7,019 nt of DNA from Nitrososphaeraceae archaeon (GCA_025922735.1 JAICHI010000057.1:1-7019); one strand, 5' to 3'; counted from the first letter of the stretch, positions 1-4,791 are shown. Notes: generated by a model from the sequence alone, not told the origin. Program-made: numbers and translations.

Positions 1-898
1 AACCGACCCACAGTAGAGCTGCACCTAAGACAACAAGTGATATGTTGTGTGGTTCCATCGGAAGCTTACCATATCCCAGCCTGCGTCCAAGCATGAGAGC
101 GATCACAAGACCGGACCAACCAGAGGTGATATGGATGACTGTTCCGCCGGCAAAGTCAAGTGATCCCAGACAGCCTGTCCATCCAAACCCACAGTAGTCA
201 GGGTTTCTTCCATAGTTGTCAGGTGCCGCAATCTGCCATGTCCAATGGGCGGCAAAGTCATAGACAAATGTTGCCCAGATGACTATGAATATAATAAACG
301 CGCTGAACTTCATCCTCTCTGCTACTGATGCTACGATTAGAGCAGGTGTAATAATGGCAAACATCATTTGGAATACCATGAAGGTTGTATGCGGTATTGT
401 GATAGCATACTGGTTTGAAGGCACATCATGGAGTACATACTGCAGTCCGGCCCAATCGAAGGTTCCTATGAATCCATATCCTCCCGCATCAGGTCCAAAG
501 GCAAGAGTGTATCCCCACAGCGCCCACTGCACTGCAATAACCCCGGTAGTAATGAATACCATGTGAAGTGTGTTTACAGCGTTCTTTTGCCTTGACAGAC
601 CGCCATAGAACATCGCCAGCCCTGCAGGAGTCATCATAAGGACCAGTGCAGAGGCAGTCAACATCCATGCATGGTCACCGGTATCAATTGGTGCAGGTAC
701 TAGATTTCCTTCCTCGTCTACTATAGGGTTCCCCTCCTCATCTGTTTCCCATAAGGAGTATACCTCGGCTGGGTCGCCAGGCGCATAGGCAAACGCTGTG
801 CCTGAGAAATTAATCGCCGCCAGCGTCGCTATTATAGCAGCGAGACTCATAAGACAGATTTTTCTATCAAGAATACTCTTCGTTTTACCGTCTGTCAT
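1..898 (-). CDS. amt: Ammonium transporter Amt (partial, 3' end outside window)
   Basis: This gene encodes an Amt/Mep/Rh-family ammonium channel in the cytoplasmic membrane. It has no stop codon in the window: 299 codons run from ATG at 898 to the edge, so the C-terminal part is missing. Residues 14-38 form a signal-peptide-like hydrophobic segment. Residues 40-73 are an acidic exported stretch containing two EEGN units. The Amt core then begins with GDHAWMLTASALVLMMTPAG (74-93) and FYGGLSRQKN (97-106). FQMMF (176-180) carries the two Phe corresponding to E. coli AmtB F103 and F107. LDFAGGTVIH (247-256) carries the pore Asp and His corresponding to D160 and H168. The last residues, LGAALLWVG, start the conserved Amt LLWxGWFGFN-type motif, so the frame is intact up to the edge. 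A loop with Cys236 and Cys243 precedes the pore His helix. The gene is divergent from the SirB1-like gene and looks leaderless. An ammonia-oxidiser role in nitrogen uptake is inference; the family assignment is secure. Confidence 0.97.
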   Translation of the reverse strand, partial: MTDGKTKSILDRKICLMSLAAIIATLAAINFSGTAFAYAPGDPAEVYSLWETDEEGNPIVDEEGNLVPAPIDTGDHAWMLTASALVLMMTPAGLAMFYGGLSRQKNAVNTLHMVFITTGVIAVQWALWGYTLAFGPDAGGYGFIGTFDWAGLQYVLHDVPSNQYAITIPHTTFMVFQMMFAIITPALIVASVAERMKFSAFIIFIVIWATFVYDFAAHWTWQIAAPDNYGRNPDYCGFGWTGCLGSLDFAGGTVIHITSGWSGLVIALMLGRRLGYGKLPMEPHNISLVVLGAALLWVG

Positions 899-920
899 AG
901 GATTGAAGGCTGGAAAGTTT

Positions 921-928
921 GAATAAAA
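921..928 (-). promoter_or_regulatory. Putative TATA box of amt
   Basis: Read on the minus strand this is TTTTATTC, centred about 27 bases before the amt ATG at 898, the distance expected for an archaeal TATA box serving a leaderless transcript. No Shine-Dalgarno motif is visible between the box and the ATG. The box is a weak match, so this rests mainly on position. Confidence 0.4.
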
Positions 929-1020
929 GCATTTATCTTAATTTTTATTAACTGGAGTATATTTTGGTTCATTATGAAAGTGAAAATAATAACGTAAAAG
1001 GAAAATTTTATGATAAGGTG

Positions 1021-1029
1021 TTTTATATA
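1021..1029 (+). promoter_or_regulatory. TATA box upstream of SirB1-like gene
   Basis: TTTTATATA is a good archaeal TATA element. A start site about 26 bases downstream falls near 1050, right at the ATG of 1051, which is not in the frame of the main reading frame that begins after 1061. The promoter position therefore argues that translation was meant to begin at 1051 (see the finding on the SirB1 start). Confidence 0.55.
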
Positions 1030-1078
1030 GGATTTGCAATCCGAACTTCTATGATTGACATAAATATGTGCCAGCCAC

Positions 1079-1960
1079 TTGAGAAGACAATTGGCCGCCG
1101 ATATCAATTCCTTGATTCAAGATTGGAGAAGTAACGTAGCCACGTACATCACATCGTCGGATGATACCGATAGGCTGGCCGAGTATGCTCTGCATCTTGC
1201 AAGGATACTTGCTTACCCTAGCCTCGATGTCTCTGCGCACTTGTCCTCGATAGATGCAATGGGACAGGACGTAATGCGGATACTTAAAAAGGGCGGCAAT
1301 ATGCCCCCGCGACCAACTCAGATGATAGAAAAGATAAATGATCATCTCTTTGACGTGCAAAAATTCAAGGCAAATACTGATGACTATTACAATCCACTCA
1401 ATAGCTACCTCAACATAGTAGTCGAACGCAAAAGAGGGATCCCTATTACACTTTGCATACTTTACATGAGAGTTGCCCGCTCGGTGAACTTTAAGATGCA
1501 CCCTGTGAACTTTCCCGGCCATTTTTTGATCAAGCATATTCTCGAGGACAACAGTGGTGAGATCATCGTTGATCCGTTTAATGGAGGTAGGATAATGGAC
1601 GACTATTCACTTAAAGCATTGATTGATCAGGCGTATCCACAACAGAACATTCCTCTTACCCATGCACTTGTAGAGAAAGCAACAGCAGCCCAAGTTGTGA
1701 TAAGGATACTGAACAATCTTAAAGGAAGCTACTACGAAACACAGGACATGGACAGATACAATATTGCGAATGAAATGGTGCTTGCCATTGATCGGTACAA
1801 CCCTGACGCAATAAGGGACAAGGGGATCGTACTTCTTAAAAAGGGAGATGCTCCAGAAGCATTAAAAGTTCTGAACTCGTATCTAGAGATTAATCCAGAG
1901 GCTGAAGATGCTGACGACGTACTTGACATAATCCGCCAGATCAGATCTGGAAGGAAATAG
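1079..1960 (+). CDS. SirB1-family protein (transglutaminase-like core plus TPR-like tail)
   Basis: The 293-residue product matches the SirB1 family (transglutaminase-like fold, Transglut_core2 type). Diagnostic segments are RKRGIPITLCILYMRVARSV (about 117-136), HPVNFPGHFLIKH (about 141-153) and IIVDPFNGGRIMDDYSLKAL (about 161-180). The region after residue about 215 is helical and TPR-like (RYNPDAIRDKGIVLLKKGD, then EALKVLNSYLEINPEAEDAD), as is usual in this family. The biochemical role of SirB1 proteins is not well established, and I do not claim protease activity. There is no signal peptide, so it is probably cytoplasmic. The frame opens after a TAA at 1061-1063, and its first usual start is TTG at 1079 with no Shine-Dalgarno motif, so this start is doubtful. 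A TATA box and ATG at 1051 in another frame suggest the true N-terminus lies there. Family call is sure; start is not. Confidence 0.9.
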   Translation: MRRQLAADINSLIQDWRSNVATYITSSDDTDRLAEYALHLARILAYPSLDVSAHLSSIDAMGQDVMRILKKGGNMPPRPTQMIEKINDHLFDVQKFKANTDDYYNPLNSYLNIVVERKRGIPITLCILYMRVARSVNFKMHPVNFPGHFLIKHILEDNSGEIIVDPFNGGRIMDDYSLKALIDQAYPQQNIPLTHALVEKATAAQVVIRILNNLKGSYYETQDMDRYNIANEMVLAIDRYNPDAIRDKGIVLLKKGDAPEALKVLNSYLEINPEAEDADDVLDIIRQIRSGRK

Positions 1961-2444
1961 GCTTGCCGACGATTGTAAAGTAATTATAACATTACATGAG
2001 ACGGCTTTAACTTTCTTATTCTTTCTTCTGCTCTCCTTCTTTGTGTTCCTTAAGCAGATTACAACCTCAAAAAGTCATCAGTCATATTACTAAGTTTGGC
2101 TAGTGTGTAGTATTAGGTTTGTTAGGTAATAATAATCCCAATTTGTCTAATCCATGGTTCCCTTGCTTCAACGCGGTTATTGTTGATAACGTCTTCTCTC
2201 TCATGTGTCATAATTCCGAAAAATCGGGCAAAAAGGTGAAATATTTAATGGCACGAAAAGTTGAGAACTTCACTTATCTAATGAATGTAGAGGTAATCCG
2301 GGCTCAATGCCGCTGCCATTCAAACATTTGGATGTGTCTCTTCTTGCCAGCAACTCAAGCAATAGTCTCCGGTCACGTGAAAAATCTCTGCCTTTTGCAC
2401 AAGACAGCGCCAACAAAGTTTCACAGGTATTATGGCTTGCAAGA
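1961..2444. other. Gene-poor convergent intergenic region
   Basis: This stretch separates two convergent transcription units. Just after the SirB1-like stop there is a strongly pyrimidine-rich run (about 2005-2052), of the kind that ends archaeal transcripts on the plus strand. On the minus strand, positions about 2216-2236 carry two T5 runs around a small CCGA/TCGG hairpin, a possible terminator for the operon at 2445-3675. One open frame crosses the region on the plus strand. Its ATG at 2248 is preceded by AGGTGA at 2235-2240 and it would encode 74 Cys/His-rich residues up to 2472. I recognise no family in it and it overlaps the end of the opposing gene, so I do not annotate it as a gene. 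Confidence 0.5.
2005..2052 (+). terminator. Pyrimidine-rich putative terminator after SirB1-like gene
   Basis: Beginning about 45 bases after the stop codon, the plus strand is almost all T and C, with repeated TTCTT blocks. Archaeal termination relies on U-rich RNA without needing a hairpin, and this fits. There is no long uninterrupted T run, so confidence is moderate. Confidence 0.4.
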
Positions 2445-2882
2445 TCATCCGAATCCCTTGGACCTGTTATAGCGAATTGCCATTACTGCAAGCGCTGCTA
2501 CGGATATGGTTATCAGGATGGTTCCAATCAGGATGTGAGCTGGATGGATAAGCCCGAACCCGGTGCCAGAAGCTATGTGAATCTCATGGGGTGCTGACTT
2601 GTAAAAGAGACCTATACCGATTACGGCACCTACTACAATTAAATACTTCATCGGGACGCCGGCTCTGGCCGCGACTGCAACGACAATGACAAGGCCAAGG
2701 CCGTACAGCAAGTCTGCAAAAGGCACTAGTACCGTGATGCCTGATTCTATGTCGATGACTCCTCCCAACACTAGCCCTATGCCGATGAACCCAAGTGCAA
2801 ATCCGGCCAAGTGGATCGCTAGACCTGTTATCCCGTGCTTGCCCGTATGTACTGCAACACTACTATTGGACTGCTCTGGCAA
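2445..2882 (-). CDS. Small multi-span membrane protein with loop histidine pairs
   Basis: The 145-residue product is an integral membrane protein I do not recognise. Four hydrophobic segments are visible at about 20-43, 49-72, 80-94 and 117-137. The loop between the third and fourth holds two histidine pairs, H99-x2-H102 (PHEIH) and H113-x2-H116 (HPAH), and H24 lies in the first span, so metal or haem binding is conceivable but unproven. It is the last gene of a three-gene operon. Its TTG start lies inside the upstream SRPBCC gene (20-base overlap). The choice is supported by AGGAGG, read on the minus strand at 2900-2895, 12 bases before the TTG; no ATG or GTG lies nearby in frame. The overlap implies translational coupling with the SRPBCC gene. 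Confidence 0.85.
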   Translation of the reverse strand: MPEQSNSSVAVHTGKHGITGLAIHLAGFALGFIGIGLVLGGVIDIESGITVLVPFADLLYGLGLVIVVAVAARAGVPMKYLIVVGAVIGIGLFYKSAPHEIHIASGTGFGLIHPAHILIGTILITISVAALAVMAIRYNRSKGFG

Positions 2883-3291
2883 TTCTATCTAGAGCCTCCT
2901 CGGTTGCTTCTGCAATTCGTTCTCTTACTATACCTCTAAACAACAGAGGAATGTTATCAGACAGCTTGACATCCCAGGATACATTGACTCTTGTTGTTGT
3001 TTTTTCGTTATCGCTAGAGGGGATTAGTGTGATAATCCTAGTACCTATCATTGGCCCTTCACTAAGCGTTAGTTCTATCGATTTCTTGGGATACAACACC
3101 ACGGTCTGGCGGCCTTTTAAGCCTCTAAGGCCTACCGCTACCTCTCTTTCGATGACATTGCCTTTCTTGCTGACATTGTAGACAGCATTCAGACCTCGCC
3201 AATATCGTGGTTCACCATCCGTGTTGGAGATGATGTCCCATACTCGGTCAAGGGGTGCAGAGATCCCTCTGCTGGCGTTAATCTTAACCAT
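2863..3291 (-). CDS. SRPBCC/START-like protein (polyketide cyclase / CoxG-like fold)
   Basis: The 142-residue protein has the layout of the SRPBCC (Bet v1-like, polyketide cyclase/dehydrase) fold. A first strand is followed by SAPLDRVWDIISNTDGEPRY (11-30), the typical short helices after strand 1. Alternating strands follow (EREVAVGL, RQTVVLYPKKSIELTL, TRIITLIP, TTRVNVSWDVKL). A long C-terminal helix (about 118-141, RGIVRERIAEATEEALDRIA) closes the hydrophobic cavity. Such proteins bind or handle hydrophobic ligands; the ligand here cannot be read from sequence. It has no signal or membrane span. ATG at 3291 follows GGTGAT, which overlaps the stop of the preceding gene, only 9 bases away, so the genes are coupled. 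Its place between two small membrane proteins suggests a membrane-associated task such as lipid or quinone handling, which is inference. Confidence 0.86.
   Translation of the reverse strand: MVKINASRGISAPLDRVWDIISNTDGEPRYWRGLNAVYNVSKKGNVIEREVAVGLRGLKGRQTVVLYPKKSIELTLSEGPMIGTRIITLIPSSDNEKTTTRVNVSWDVKLSDNIPLLFRGIVRERIAEATEEALDRIARAVQ
2895..2900 (-). promoter_or_regulatory. Shine-Dalgarno site deciding the TTG start of the 2445-2882 gene
   Basis: Minus-strand AGGAGG lies inside the coding sequence of the upstream SRPBCC gene, 12 bases before the TTG at 2882. The spacing is a little long, but the match is perfect and there is no better start codon. Confidence 0.55.
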
Positions 3292-3300
3292 TGTCGTATA

Positions 3301-3306
3301 TCACCA
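3301..3306 (-). promoter_or_regulatory. Shine-Dalgarno site of the SRPBCC gene overlapping the upstream stop
   Basis: Minus-strand GGTGAT, complementary to the 3' end of archaeal 16S rRNA, overlaps the TGA stop of the 3301-3675 gene and lies 9 bases before the ATG at 3291. It indicates stop/restart coupling. Confidence 0.55.
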
Positions 3307-3675
3307 TCTCGTGGTTACCACTGCTGTACTTGCTGTTTTTATGCTCTTTGCAACCCCAAGCCCGAAAATGATTAGCCCGAAGATGACTCCTAGGATGGGA
3401 CCCGGAAACACGATGACTGATAGGTATCCTGTGGCTATCAGGCCGGGTATCATGAGGATGATGCCGCTTGCAGCCAGCAATCCCGCTACTGGAAATGACC
3501 TCTGCTTCCACGACACAAAGAATGCCGCTGTCGCTAGTGCAATAGCGCTTATGACAAACGCCATTGCAAGTCCTGCTCGCTGTAGTACCGCTGGACCGCC
3601 TACAACGACAGTTAGAACCAAAGCAAGTGTTGCTGCGGCCAGTCCCACTGCCAATACGTGTTTTGAATTTGTCAT
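3301..3675 (-). CDS. Small four-span membrane protein, first gene of operon
   Basis: The 124-residue protein is almost entirely hydrophobic. Membrane segments are at about 7-26, 34-54, 62-81 and 84-108, and a short polar tail ends in TTRW. I recognise no family. SWKQR between spans 2 and 3 and KSIK after span 4 put both loops on the positively charged, cytoplasmic side, giving N-in/C-in. ATG at 3675 has no Shine-Dalgarno motif but sits about 24 bases from a TATA-like TTAAAATAATT, so the operon mRNA is probably leaderless here. It leads the operon with the SRPBCC protein and the second membrane protein. The upstream region carries an inverted repeat that recurs before the 4315 gene. A role as a membrane partner of the SRPBCC protein is only inferred from context. 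Confidence 0.84.
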   Translation of the reverse strand: MTNSKHVLAVGLAAATLALVLTVVVGGPAVLQRAGLAMAFVISAIALATAAFFVSWKQRSFPVAGLLAASGIILMIPGLIATGYLSVIVFPGPILGVIFGLIIFGLGVAKSIKTASTAVVTTRW

Positions 3676-3693
3676 GGGTTCGACTTCGGAATG

Positions 3694-3704
3694 AATTATT
3701 TTAA
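3694..3704 (-). promoter_or_regulatory. TATA box of the three-gene minus-strand operon
   Basis: Read on the minus strand this is TTAAAATAATT, centred about 24 bases before the ATG at 3675, matching the geometry of a leaderless archaeal transcript. Immediately upstream are two ACTATTG heptamers (plus-strand 3704-3710 and 3714-3720), 10 bases apart start to start, and then the GTAACATAGTTAC repeat. Confidence 0.5.
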
Positions 3705-3724
3705 CTATTGTTCACTATTGACAC

Positions 3725-3737
3725 GTAACATAGTTAC
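3725..3737. promoter_or_regulatory. Inverted repeat GTAACATAGTTAC, copy 1 (putative operator)
   Basis: GTAAC and GTTAC form 5-base arms around ATA. The site lies between two divergent promoters: 49 bases from the ATG at 3675 and 51 bases from the ATG at 3789. An identical 13-mer is found at 4261-4273. An operator for a dimeric winged-helix protein is the likely role; the neighbouring regulator at 3895-4194 is the natural candidate. Confidence 0.5.
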
Positions 3738-3744
3738 CACACCC

Positions 3745-3758
3745 TTAATCTATAGCTT
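3745..3758 (+). promoter_or_regulatory. Putative TATA region for the plus-strand winged-helix cluster
   Basis: TTAATCTATAGCTT provides an A/T-rich TATA-like element about 37 bases before the ATG at 3789, predicting a short leader of roughly ten bases. The match is moderate. Confidence 0.35.
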
Positions 3759-3788
3759 CATACGTAGCCACTCTAGAAAGGGTGCACC

Positions 3789-3893
3789 ATGGTGCTAGTG
3801 ACTACAGGTATGCAGCAGCGCGTAGGAGGCTTTCGCTATTCATCAATCTTAATCAATCCTGCAAAGTACAAGCCCAAAAAACCTCCTGATTAA
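3789..3893 (+). CDS. Possible 34-residue small protein or leader peptide
   Basis: An ATG-started frame of 34 codons ends in TAA exactly one base before the ATG of the winged-helix gene. The product starts MVLVTTGMQQRVGGF and ends with the basic, proline-rich tail KYKPKKPPD. I recognise no family. It is supported by its tight junction with the next gene, by a TATA-like element upstream, and by the lack of any obvious promoter or Shine-Dalgarno motif for the winged-helix gene itself. That lack suggests the downstream gene is reached by translation of this frame. The ATG lies at the centre of a perfect 12-base palindrome, GCACCATGGTGC (3784-3795). It could be a real small protein, a leader peptide or chance; its short length leaves the call open. 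Confidence 0.38.
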   Translation: MVLVTTGMQQRVGGFRYSSILINPAKYKPKKPPD

Positions 3894-3894
3894 A

Positions 3895-4194
3895 ATGGTT
3901 CACGAATACCGTGACAGGGTCTACATCAGGAAGGATGTGATACTAAAGCTGTCAGAATATGGAGAGCTTAACCAGACCAAGCTAATGAGTTACTGTGGTC
4001 TAAACAATGTAAAGCATAGGGCGATAATCGATGACATGGTCGGTAAGGGCTTGATAGTAAGGTTTGAAGAGCCATGGGGCAACAAGACAATAATCAAGTA
4101 CAAGGTTTCAGAAAAGGGAAGGGCGATTCTTCAAGAGATACTGGAGCCATATGAGATATTGTTCCCAAGAGGAGTCGAGGGAGAAAACAAATGA
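3895..4194 (+). CDS. Winged-helix DNA-binding regulator
   Basis: The 99-residue protein has the archaeal winged-helix layout. Helix 1 is at about 12-21 (RKDVILKLSE), helix 2 at 26-33 (NQTKLMSY) and the recognition helix at 37-52 (NNVKHRAIIDDMVGKG). A beta wing follows at 53-72 (LIVRFEEPWGNKTIIKYKVS), and helix 4 at 73-86 begins with EKGRAILQ. The motif leading into EKGR is typical of small archaeal single-domain regulators, which act as dimers. ATG at 3895 is the first usual start in frame after the stop at 3850-3852. It has no Shine-Dalgarno motif and follows the small ORF by one base. Copies of the same inverted repeat flank the gene at 3725 and 4261, so autoregulation plus control of both neighbouring membrane units is a reasonable inference. 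The reading frame ends in GENK; an Asp-rich tail continues in the +1 frame directly after the stop, suggesting recent truncation or an indel. Confidence 0.88.
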   Translation: MVHEYRDRVYIRKDVILKLSEYGELNQTKLMSYCGLNNVKHRAIIDDMVGKGLIVRFEEPWGNKTIIKYKVSEKGRAILQEILEPYEILFPRGVEGENK

Positions 4195-4264
4195 TGATGG
4201 TGATGATGATGCGGATGAGGACGATAACAACAATAACGACTACGATTACTACGACTACAGGTAA
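4191..4264 (+). repeat. Degenerate trinucleotide (ATG/GAT then AAC/GAC/TAC) repeat tract
   Basis: From the winged-helix stop onward the DNA is a near-continuous run of triplets: six ATG-like units with single changes, then AAC/AAT, then GAC/TAC units. It reads as acidic Asp/Asn/Tyr in one frame, as Met/Thr in the ATGA-overlapping frame (4191-4313, 40 residues, ending one base before the GTG at 4315), and as His on the opposite strand. Simple-sequence expansion by slippage is the likely origin. Confidence 0.6.
4193..4264 (+). other. Acidic Asp/Asn/Tyr-rich tail in the +1 frame of the winged-helix gene
   Basis: Immediately past the winged-helix stop, the +1 frame is open for 23 codons and reads as a low-complexity acidic tail: DDGDDDADEDDNNNN, then DYDYYDYR and TAA. 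Removing a single A from the AAAACAAA tract at 4184-4191 would join it to the regulator as GENNDDGDD..., making a protein of about 122 residues. The DNA is built of GAT/GAC/AAC/TAC triplets. Either an indel split the gene, in the genome or in the assembly, or the tail is reached by frameshifting, or the similarity to a tail is fortuitous. Confidence 0.35.
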
Positions 4265-4273
4265 CATAGTTAC
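4261..4273. promoter_or_regulatory. Inverted repeat GTAACATAGTTAC, copy 2 (putative operator)
   Basis: This is identical over 13 bases to the site at 3725-3737. It stands 5 bases before a TATA-like element and 41 bases before the GTG start at 4315. A factor bound here would be next to the TFB recognition element and could activate or block initiation. Confidence 0.48.
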
Positions 4274-4277
4274 TGCA

Positions 4278-4288
4278 TTTCTTATAAT
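4278..4288 (+). promoter_or_regulatory. Putative TATA box of the 4315-4791 gene
   Basis: TTTCTTATAAT is centred about 31 bases before the GTG at 4315, predicting a leader of only a few bases. This would give the membrane gene its own promoter separate from the winged-helix gene. Confidence 0.42.
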
Positions 4289-4314
4289 GAGCGGGATGGG
4301 AGTTTATAGGTAGA

Positions 4315-4791
4315 GTGGCAGCAGATCCAATCAAGGACGACAATAACAAGCCTGTAGAAAACATCTTTAGGATAACGGATGAGATAGTCCATCACCTTAA
4401 CCAAACCAAAAAGATGGTCATCCTGATGATAGTCTCCATCGTCATCGTATTGCCTGTAACGCATATCATCACCTTTGCATTGATTGGAGAGACAATCTTT
4501 TCTGGCGAAGGTCCTCCGCCCCTCCGGTTCGGCGACCGATCTGGGGATAGCGGTGCTGGTGGTGGTGGCCCTCCAGACAACCCGGCATTTAGAATAGTCC
4601 AAGCTGTTGTAATTGGAACCATCCTCTTCTGGATAGGAATAGGTATTAGGCAGTGGTTCATGCTTTCAAAATGGACTAAAAAGTACAAGCAGTATAAACA
4701 GCTTCAGAAAAAGATTGACGAAAAGCTAGATTATGATAGGGAGCCGGACGAAGGAAACGAAGGGCAACAAGGTAGTAGTAAAAGCACATAA
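4315..4791 (+). CDS. Two-span membrane protein with Gly/Pro loop and basic coiled C-terminus
   Basis: The 158-residue protein is not one I can name. A polar N-terminus (1-32) precedes span 1 (about 34-57, MVILMIVSIVIVLPVTHIIT...). A loop of about 35 residues rich in Gly and Pro follows (GEGPPPLRFGD, GAGGGGPPD). Span 2 (about 94-112, IVQAVVIGTILFWIGIGIR) leads to a basic helical, probably coiled segment (117-138, LSKWTKKYKQYKQLQKKIDE) and a charged, disordered tail to residue 158. Lysines on both flanks predict N-in/C-in with the Gly/Pro loop outside. The GTG start is the only usual start near the opening of the frame and lies one base after a TAG. It is probably transcribed from its own TATA element and may be controlled by the adjacent operator copy. 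A membrane anchor or scaffold is one possible reading. Confidence 0.85.
   Translation: MAADPIKDDNNKPVENIFRITDEIVHHLNQTKKMVILMIVSIVIVLPVTHIITFALIGETIFSGEGPPPLRFGDRSGDSGAGGGGPPDNPAFRIVQAVVIGTILFWIGIGIRQWFMLSKWTKKYKQYKQLQKKIDEKLDYDREPDEGNEGQQGSSKST

Noticed and set aside
279..566. Plus-strand open frame of 95 codons
   Set aside because: It lies opposite the amt gene, whose Amt motifs are unmistakable on the minus strand; composition is that of an antisense shadow.
1049..1537. Minus-strand open frame of 162 codons
   Set aside because: It is antisense to the SirB1-like gene, which carries clear family motifs in the other direction.
2795..3181. Plus-strand open frame of 128 codons
   Set aside because: It is antisense to the SRPBCC gene and crosses the junction with its neighbour; it has no recognisable domain.
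3670..3690. GGGTTCGACTTC, tRNA T-loop-like
   Set aside because: There is no acceptor stem, D-arm or anticodon arm around it; no tRNA can be folded here.
3221..3694. Plus-strand open frame of 157 codons, Ala/Thr/Met-rich
   Set aside because: It is antisense to the 3301-3675 membrane gene, which has clean spans, a TATA box and operon context.
4191..4240. C/D-box guide RNA suggested by repeated ATGATGA
   Set aside because: The motif arises from the triplet repeat, and no D-box (CTGA) stands at suitable distances with matching C'/D' boxes.
4131..4364. Minus-strand frame with a run of seven histidines (HPHHHHHHH)
   Set aside because: The His run is just the complement of the ATG/GAT triplet repeat; the frame crosses two plus-strand genes and a promoter.
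4392..4688. Minus-strand open frame within the two-span membrane gene
   Set aside because: It is a shadow of the plus-strand gene; the Pro-rich part is the complement of the Gly-rich loop.
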